From Glossina fuscipes (lineage: Eukaryota > Arthropoda > Insecta > Diptera > Glossinidae), in contig NW_023998414.1 of NCBI RefSeq assembly GCF_014805625.2, forward strand, positions 407,009 to 471,008: a stretch of DNA of 64,000 bases, in the 5' to 3' direction. The position numbers and the translations under genes were made by a program. Below the pieces are notes generated by a model. That model saw only the letters and a list, made by a program, of their open reading frames with translations. It was not told the DNA's origin and searched no databases. This document shows positions 55,863 through 64,000 of this stretch, piece by piece. How positions within the stretch are numbered: position 1 is the first letter of the stretch; the number at the start of each line of letters is the position of its first letter.

Positions 55863-58800
55863 ATGTCAAAAAGTAGCTCTGGGTAAGACGGATATCAATT
55901 CTACCGATTTGTAGCAAAAGGATTAAAATTTTTCTTTACAGGAGAGACCGCGACCGAGAGCGTGAAAGAGAACGGGAGAGAGAACGTGAACGAGAACGTG
56001 ATAGGGAACGTGATTATGAACGTGAACGTTACAGTGAACGCGATCGCAAACGCCGCCATGGCAGTAGGAGCAGATCTCGTACGCCAAAAGACATGAGATC
56101 TTCTCGTAATGGTAGAGGTGGCAGTCGCTCTCGCGATGAACGTCTGAAACGAGACAGAGAATTTAAGGACGCGGAAAGACGTCGAGACGAAAAACGGCGT
56201 AGACGCTCTAGATCCAAATCAAAGGAATACGAAAGAGAGCGAGTGTAAGTATATAGGCATCTGAAGAAAATTTGTGTAATTAAATATTTTTCCCTCTTTT
56301 ATTTATCTAATGTAGACGTATACTAGAGAGAGAACGAGAGCGTGACCGCGAAAAAGAACGAGAACGTGAGCGTGAACGTGAAAGAGAACGGGAACGCGAA
56401 CGTGAGCGTGAAAAGGAAAGGGAATTAGAGCAAAATGTACAGCGTAAATCCTCAACTCCACCAGTGATTCTTAAAGCAGACTCTGGCTCTTCTTCTAATG
56501 ACGATGGTGACGCTGACGAGGATGATGTGGAAGAGGAGGAGGAGGAGGAGGAAGAGGAGGAGCTAGACAAGGAAGAAGAGCAACGACGTTTAGAGATGGA
56601 AATGATTAAGCGCCGTGAACGTATAGAACGTTGGCGGGCAGAACGTAAACTTAAAGAGTTAGAAGCTAACAAAAAGGATTTAAAGTCGTTGATTCCCCAA
56701 CCCGTAGCTTCAGTAACGGCTAAAAAGTGGAGTTTAGAAGATGAATCAGAAGAAGAGGATAACGTTACGCCAATAGAAATAAAACGTGAACCAGATTCAC
56801 CACCGTCAAAGTTTCATCGTCTTAAAAAATTTAAGGACGACGAGGATGAGGAAAAAGTAGACAAATTAAAGTTTAACAAAAGTGTTGTATCAGCAGCTAA
56901 AGCAAAAATTGAAGCTTTACGTGAAGAAGAAAGAGAAGCGGAAGCAAAAATGCAAGAAGTAAAGGAAAAGCCGCAAGTCATCGCAATAGTAGAAAAGGTG
57001 AAAGAAGAGGAAGATGACGGTGAAATTGATCCTTTGGATGCGTACATGCAGGAAGTTGATAAAGAGGTGCGTAAAGTTAACCATATCATTACGCAGCCTA
57101 AGAAAAATCAAGGCGTTGTAATATTGACTGGTGTTGCCAAAAAGCCAACTCAAAGAAAAAACAAAGGGGAACTTCTCGAACAAAATATGGATAGTTTAGA
57201 GTATTCTAGTGAAGAAGAGCTTGAAGATATTAAAGATACTGCAGCTAATTTAGCGAATAAGCATCGCAAAGAATTGGCTAAAATCGATCATTCGGGTGTG
57301 GATTATGCATCATTCCGTAAAAATTTCTATGTAGAAGTACCCGAGCTAGCACGCATGACCCAACAGGAAGTGGAGAAATATCGTGCTGATTTAGAGGGTG
57401 TACAAGTCAAGGGTAAAGGTTGTCCGAAACCTATTAAGGTGGGTTGATGGATTTCAGACGTAAGCGTTACCTTTTGCGAACATTGGTATAAACAATACAA
57501 TTGATACCAACATTTGCAATCAGGTCATAGACGCCCATACATATGTACATATATATAAAAAAAATTTTTTGTTTAATTTTTGTGCCAGACTTGGGCACAG
57601 TGTGGTGTTAGCAAAAAGGAAATGGATATTTTGCGCAAACTTGGCTTTGAAAAGCCTACACCTATCCAATGTCAAGCCATACCAGCCATTATGTCCGGAC
57701 GCGATCTGATAGGTATTGCTAAAACTGGCAGTGGTAAGACGCTAGCATTCATTTTACCTATGTTTAGGCACATTTTGGATCAACCGCCTCTTGAAGATGG
57801 CGATGGACCCATCTCAATAATCATGGCTCCAACACGGGAATTGTGTATGCAAATCGGTAAAGATATACGTAAATTCTCGAAAGGCCTTAATTTAAGACCG
57901 GTTTGTGTTTACGGTGGCACCGGAATCTCCGAACAGATTGCTGAACTGAAACGGGGAGCTGAAATTATTGTTTGTACTCCTGGTCGCATGATCGATATGC
58001 TGGCTGCTAATTCGGGACGAGTTACTAATCTACGTCGCGTAACGTACGTAGTATTAGATGAAGCTGATCGTATGTTTGATATGGGTTTTGAACCACAAGT
58101 CATGCGCACTATTGGTAATGTGCGACCAGATCGTCAAACAGTTATGTTTAGTGCTACATTTCCTCGGCAAATGGAGGCTTTGGCAAGACGCATTTTAAAA
58201 AAACCTATAGAAGTGATTGTGGGAGGTCGCTCAGTGGTGTGCAAAGACGTCGAACAACATGTGGCCATTTTGGGTGATGAAGCCAAATTTTTAAAATTAT
58301 TGGAATTGTTAGGAATTTTTCAAGAACGTGGAAGCATCATAGTGTTTGTGGATAAGCAGGAAAATGCCGATCAACTACTAAAAGAGCTTATGAAAGCTTC
58401 ATATGCTTGCAGGAGCTTGCATGGAGGTATTGATCAATTCGATCGGGATTCTACTATATTAGACTTCAAATCGGGTAAGGTTCGATTGTTAATAGCCACT
58501 TCAGTCGCTGCTCGCGGCTTAGACGTCAAGGACTTGATATTAGTTGTTAATTATGATGTACCTAATCATTATGAGGATTATGTGCATCGGTAAATAGTAA
58601 AAAGTTTATTTAGGAAATTTCGACATGTGTTACACTCGTGTTTTTTTTTTTTTTTTTAAGATGCGGTCGCACGGGACGGGCTGGCAAAAAGGGTAGTGCT
58701 TGGACTTTTCTAACACCTGATCAAGGCCGTTACGCTGGCGATGTTATAAGAGCTCTGGAATTATCAGAAACGGCAATTCCCCAGGACTTGGAAACAATGT

Positions 58801-59705
58801 GGAGTGAATATAAAACTGCCCAAGAAGCTGAGGGTAAGAAAGTGCACACTGGCGGTGGTTTTAGCGGTAAAGGGTTTAAATTCGATGAACAAGAAGCCAA
58901 TGCGGCCAAAGAAAGCAAGAAACTTCAAAAAGCTGCTTTGGGTTTGGCCGATTCCGATGATGAAGAAGATATTGAACAAGATATCGATCAACAAATTGAA
59001 CAATTATTTGCGGCTAAGCGCACCGTTAAGGACACTTCTGTATTAACGCCCGCAGTGACCATGGTGGCCACACCCGCAGCTGGCAGTACTGTCATTGCAG
59101 CTGGCGCTGCTACCGTAGCCATAAGTGTGGGCTCCGACAAGCTCGAGTTGGCCAAACGCAGGGCTTCGAAAATTAGCACTACAAAGAATTTGGGAGCCGA
59201 TGGAAAGGCTAGCACTCAAGTAGCCGCCGAGGCTATACTAAAGGGTGCTGGCAGCGCTCAGCCAATGATTACTGCCCGCTCCGTGGTTGAACAATTGGCC
59301 GCCAAGCTCAATAACAAACTCAATTATCAGCCAAAGGATGATGAAGACGGAACCGGTGGCATAACTGGTTTGTTACCTAATCAGCCCAATTCTTTTACTA
59401 AATATGAAGAGGAATTGGAAATCAATGATTTCCCCCAGCAGGCCCGCTGGAAAGTCACCTCCAAGGAGGCTTTGGCTCAAATATCCGAATACTCTGAAGC
59501 CGGACTTACTGTTCGTGGTACTTATGTGCCGCCCGGTAAAGCACCGCCAGAAGGTGAACGCAAACTATATTTGGCTATAGAAAGTTGCAGTGAATTGGCT
59601 GTCCAAAAAGCCAAACGTGAGATTACAAGACTCATTAAAGAGGAACTATTAAAACTTAGTTCAGCACATCATGTATTTAACAAGGGACGCTACAAAGTCC
59701 TATAG
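55863..59705 (+). CDS. DDX46: DEAD-box RNA helicase DDX46 / Prp5 (pre-mRNA splicing)
   Basis: Five exons (55863-55882, 55942-56244, 56316-57438, 57589-58589, 58661-59705) give 1163 residues. The 20-nt first exon encodes MSKSSSG. The N-terminal 330 or so residues are a mixed-charge RE/RD/RS domain with an acidic run ([20 protein letters not shown]). Acidic and coiled segments then lead to DFRK-region residues before the helicase core. Helicase motifs: [20 protein letters not shown] (Q motif), AKTGSGKT (I), PTRELCMQI (Ia), TPGR (Ib), [10 protein letters not shown] (II, DEAD), SAT (III), [12 protein letters not shown] (IV), ARGLDV (V) and [10 protein letters not shown] (VI, split by intron 4). 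The C-terminal extension ends KGRYKVL. DDX46 bridges U1/U2 and promotes U2 snRNP binding at the branch site. Intron 4 has a T17 tract before its acceptor. The gene is convergent with dah. Confidence 0.96.
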
Positions 59706-59989
59706 TCATAAAATTAATTAATGACAGCTAAAAGTAATAACAATAATATTAATAATCTGGTCAGATTTTTTGACATTGCGGTATATGTAAACTTTTTGTA
59801 TTTCAATATGTATTTTCTGTTTTTAATACTTTCACTTCACCTTTTCGTTGAACATAATAATGATTTTCACTTATCTTTAAAATATAAAAAATGCTAGAAC
59901 TTCTCAAGTTATGTTTTTGATTTGATTTGATCTTTAGTTTTTGTGAAAAAATATTGAAATTAAAGCTTCATAAACAGCTATATTAATAT

Positions 59990-62900
59990 TTATATATCTT
60001 CGATGCGATCATAATGACTGCGCGACTCCTCACTTTTTATTATAGAATCTAAAACGTTGTCAGTATAAGAATCTTCAACAATTTCTTTAACTTTATTCAA
60101 TAAAAGCTTAAAATTCGTCATTTCTGTATCGCGATCATGCAATATTAATGCGTTTGCCGATTTATAATCAATAAGTGAAACTTGTGCGGAATTCACCTCA
60201 GGCACTACACTTAAAGACGGCGATAAGGTAGATAAACGTCTTTGATTGAACCAACAGCTTAGATCACTAAGAGAGTAATCCGATCTATTTGCATCCAAAT
60301 AACTGCGGTTTAAATCGGCCCCATTAACTATATTTAAAAAAATCAAAATATAATTTATTCAATAATTCTTAATTTCTTACTTGAGTATGTTAAGCGATCC
60401 TTGAGATTATTTAAATCGCCAACATTGCCAACAAATTTATTGTTGCTACTAGCATTCACCTTTCTACCCGATATGGAACTAAAGTTTCCCATTTCTGTCG
60501 TAGTAGAGAAAACTGATTGATTTGGTGTACTTGCCGATGGATATTTCCTTGTAGAAGATTGTATCGTTGACGATGATGTTTGCTAATAATATATTATTGA
60601 TAAGCGATATTTAATAAAATTTTTCTTTCTATTTTATATTTACCGAAAAGTTTCGCATTTCATTAATAATTTCCATTAAAAATTTTTGATGTGCACTTAA
60701 AAATTTTGATATTTCTTCAGGTGTAGAAGTTTGTACACAGCTTAGTTGTTGCTCCAATTTGCTGCAAAGAATAATCAGCATCATTTAGCTAAGTGGAACG
60801 CTTTTTATATTCTTTTAACAAGGGCGGACTTATAGAAATCGATTCATGCGCGCTCACGTAAAGAAAGGAATGCAAAATTTGAAGAACAGCGCTTGTAAGA
60901 ATCGTTAATTAATGATCGACTTCCAGAGAAGAATGAGATATGCCATATTTTCTGTTCATCATAATATGTCGAAATTTTAATATTTTTAATTTAATGCTAA
61001 TTATTAATATTTTATTTTTTTCTTACACTTTTTTATAAATAAATTTTGCAAAATATAGTTTAAAACGCGGCGGATAGATCTAGTTATCTAGTTATTTACG
61101 CCTGCGGGTGTTAAGTAGCAAAGGCGGCGTGTAGTTAAGATAACAGATAGGCGTATGATGTGTTTTCGATGAGAAAGACAAATTGTGGGAGTCATGTCCG
61201 TTATTTTTAGTATTTTACTTTTCCAAAGCTATAAATAACATTCTAATGATTTTGCTAAGGTAGGAAAAGGTGCTGTGAGGAAATTTAAAGGTAGATACAT
61301 GATGGCAAACACATTACAGCGGACGGACTGTAAACGAACATGGAATATCTGATAAAGAAAGCACGAACCTGTGTTTCTTTAAATTTTTTTCTTGTTCTTT
61401 TTTTTGTTGTACTATCCCCTACATTGCTTGTGGAGCAAGGTCATATTAAATTACAGGCCGCTATTTTTGAGCTATTTTGGGAAAGTTTGGTGTACCGATC
61501 AAGGACGAACCCTACTGAAAATTACGCAAAATCAGATCATCGTTTCCATAATTTCCCATATAACGCCTCATTCTCAAAAGTAGCGACACAGTAGTTACAG
61601 CAGTGGTCCACTACCGTGTTTTTACTTGCTTCATTTAATTTATTAATTTTGTGATCTCAACTACGCTAGGCATAGCTAAAGTATTATAAATTAATCCTTA
61701 TCCTCTGACGTGGCAGAGTCTTCAAATTTTATCGAGAATGATAAAAGTAATGCACGTATTCCCTCTTTGAGCAAGAAATGTTCTAATTCACCTAGCGGAA
61801 TATTTCTAAATAAAACTATGTGATATCTGAACAACACTTTTCACTGCGAAGGACATTGCACTAGACCGATCATAATTACATACGAAAATAATTGAAAGCT
61901 GTTATGGTGAAGAAATCATTAAGTAATAAAAGTTATCAATAACATCTGCAGCTGCAAACTTGTAATTAGTGTAAACATTTTTTTAATATTAAGTTCTCTT
62001 AGATCAAATGTTTTATAATAACTTTATATGTTATGCAAAGAGAAGCCACATGTGTGTCTGCATGAGAACCAATTAACAATTAATAGAGTCGGGCTTTTGA
62101 ATAATTCTATGAATATAATCCTTAAGACTTCAGCCTAAGCTGTAACAGTGCAATTTCTATCTATAGGAAAGCTTAACCATACAACCGATCTTGCTTCGAT
62201 ATACAATCGTTTAACATAAGCGAAAACGTTATTGGCTTCCAGGCTTTTTACATATATTTACTAAATCCAAATATGGAGAAGTTAATGAATTAATGAAGAA
62301 AATAATATCACTGAATATCTTTATTTCATTAACGATTAGAGGGATATTAAATCTTTTTAAATTGAAATAAATTTAAACAAAAATTTTTCTTTAAATTTTT
62401 CAAGACCAAGCGGCACCACGATTTCACTTATACAAATATTATTAAATTCAAGGTTACTCGATTATAGGATACTTGATTAATTTTAAGAGTGATCTTCACA
62501 TCAAATGGACCTTACATCAAAACAATACGAATTCGCGCATAATCGCCAAGGATAAAAAAAAAAAAAGATGCAAATGAGAACATACATTCAAGTGGGATGA
62601 TAGTATGACTTATTAAGTAATTATTATATATTCAATGGACAAGATTCTTCCACATACAGCTAATGAACCAGACGAAACCTTGGGATCCCACTTATACGTA
62701 ACACATTTTTATACACTTGTACTTACTTAGTTATTTGCTTACCTATTTTGTAAAAGCAATTTATCAATGATAATTTGAAGTCTTTCCGATACATTTAAGG
62801 CATTCGATGTGGTTGTAGCAAGAGTTAAAGAAGCTAAAAATAAACAATTACTTAAATAATCATGTTTCTAAGGAGATCACCATAGAACTTACCGCTTACA

Positions 62901-64000
62901 GTTTCTTGCTTGCCTTTGGCAAATTCTAGTGATGTTTTACTATTTCGAGAATTTAAAGCATTTTCAAAGTCAACAACAACATCCTTATTTAATGTGGAAG
63001 CACTAGAGGAACCGTTTGCATTGATCGTAATCAATTCAGTATTATTGTAGGTTATGGATTCATTAGGATTACAAAAACCCCGAGTTTCTTCATTTGTTTT
63101 TGCAAAACATAAAAAGGTGCATAATTTGGAGAAATAATTAGAAAATTTCTTGGGAGGTAAATCCTAGAAACCAAATCGAATACATATTTATTATATGTGT
63201 ATATGTTGTTTGTGATTATTATAATGATTACCTCTGAAAACATTTCACACATGCGATGGCCAGCATGATGTTTGTTAGTCTGATAGCCAGTTGCAAAACA
63301 TTTTAAACATAAAGATAAATCGCTGCAAGATTGACATTTAAAACGTATACCAACTATAGTCGCACAACAGCATGAAGCGCACGCATTATAATGTATTAAT
63401 TTTTCAGTATCTTCAATTCGTTTAATAAGAGCTATTAAATTGGCATAAATCAAGAATCTGGTATGCGTTGTTGTCCATAAGCAATGGTAATGATAGTCCG
63501 TTAAACCCGAAGCATTGTGACACTAAGGAGAGATGAGATAAAGTCAACACCAACATGAATATTGATGGATCAAGTCATATATATTTACTCTTGCGAATGA
63601 TTGTTCCATGATCAATGATATATTATGAGTACCATAGCCTGCTTCTTCACCAATGTATGTCCACATTTTCACCAACGTATTAAGCATATATTCAAAATTT
63701 AATTTTGAGACACATTTAGTCTTCTTTGAGCTAACCGCCTTGTATGTTTCAAGTATATAATTATCGTTGGGGTATAATTTGCAAAGCAATAGAAAAGTAA
63801 TTTTGATTTCCATTAATGAAATTGAATGACGACGGTGACTAAAATTAGAATTTACTTAATTAACAAATTATTTCATTTCATAATCTAATCTTAAGATTCG
63901 TACGGATCGTAGATATTCCAGAAAAAATTTGATAACAAATTTGTGGCTGATTCCAATGTATAGTCTAGTATTTCATTGAAGTGCCCCAATTTGTCACAGG
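59990..64000 (-). CDS. dah: Dystrobrevin-related protein, probably Dah; partial, 5' end beyond window
   Basis: Eight minus-strand exons are visible: 64000-63904 (open at the edge), 63838-63599, 63522-63232, 63163-62893, 62833-62743, 60761-60644, 60582-60381 and 60327-59990. The joins keep one frame: NFFWNIYDP+HRRHSIS, SFAR+CHNASGLTDYHYHCLW, MCEMFSE+DLPPKKFSNYF, KQETVS+ASLTLATT, KLLLQN+SKLEQQLS, MRNFS+QTSSS and RLTYS+INGADLN. The first part is the EF-hand-like region of dystrophin/dystrobrevin. Next comes a ZZ zinc finger with CASC, CQSC, CLKC and the HHAGH ligands. The rest is Ser-rich with short coiled segments, not the long dystrobrevin coiled coil. Dah is a membrane-associated protein needed for furrow formation in cellularising Drosophila embryos. 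True dystrobrevin is the main alternative. Neighbouring DDX46 supports Dah, since I recall the two genes as close neighbours in Drosophila. Confidence 0.8.
60762..62742. other. Large dah intron (2.0 kb) with repeat debris
   Basis: The intron between the KLLLQN exon and the SKLEQQLS exon holds one short dispersed-repeat copy (61408-61575) and AT-rich sequence. No nested gene was recognised on either strand. Confidence 0.6.
61408..61575 (+). repeat. Old dispersed repeat with hairpin start, copy 2 (internally deleted)
   Basis: CCCCTACATTGCTTGTGGAG and CAAGGTCATATTAAATTACA correspond to the hairpin start at 44590-44625. CAAGGACGAACCCTACTGAA, AATCAG and CCCATATAAC correspond to the end of that copy. 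The GTCC-repeat middle is missing. Confidence 0.5.

Noticed and set aside
56307..56672. Ser/Arg-rich minus-strand frame of 121 codons
   Set aside because: It is the antisense shadow of the charged RE/RD region of DDX46.

Overview
The window is nuclear DNA from a higher (cyclorrhaphan) fly. It is AT-rich, with short GT-AG introns, long T/A homopolymers, many microsatellites, and proteins that read as clear Drosophila-type orthologues (Maelstrom, TilB, Dah, SUMO/Smt3). I cannot fix the genus; a calyptrate or other non-drosophilid fly is my best inference. Two runs of 10 N (1681-1690, 30612-30621) mark assembly gaps.

Genes, left to right: SNIP1 (+, 2324-3678); maelstrom (+, 10433-12130); Agpat1 (-, 14039-17605); a small membrane protein (-, 20826-21158) head to head with Vps37A (+, 21600-22868); SUMO/smt3 (+, 26980-27876) convergent with a four-finger U1/JAZ-type zinc-finger gene (-, 28865-30241); tilB/LRRC6 (-, 36208-37424, last exon not found); a GLYAT-like N-acyltransferase (+, 41100-42864); an SLC35E1-like sugar-phosphate transporter (-, 46496-49781); GID8/TWA1 (-, 53501-54380); DDX46/Prp5 (+, 55863-59705), convergent with dah, a dystrobrevin relative that runs off the right edge (-, 59990-64000). 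I rebuilt exon joins by hand from GT-AG sites. Every gene called complete sums to a multiple of three. These are unrelated housekeeping, splicing, trafficking, ciliary and germline genes, not a functional cluster.

Between and inside them lies mobile and broken DNA. The best-defined pieces are a dead piggyBac-family transposon with matching terminal repeats and TTAA at both ends (5184-7415), and a tRNA-derived SINE family with two copies and target-site duplications (4959-5133 and 24208-24386). There is also a three-copy dispersed repeat family with one inverted partner, and hairpin-ended repeats, one of them in an intron. Three decayed fragments of unrelated genes sit in introns: an SLC19-type transporter and a DUF389-type membrane protein inside Agpat1 intron 1, and TRMT11 inside the SLC35E1-like gene.

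Other points of interest are two short introns (SUMO 69 nt, GID8 57 nt) that are multiples of three and lack an in-frame stop, three genes with first coding exons of 10-20 nt, a 41-bp minisatellite near Agpat1 carrying a splice-donor-like GTAAGT in every unit, and a partial tandem copy of the Agpat1 3' end. I see no operon, CRISPR array, rRNA or true tRNA gene, and no convincing new multi-gene system. The nearest thing to an undescribed gene is a set of exon-like open stretches at 50.1-53.1 kb.
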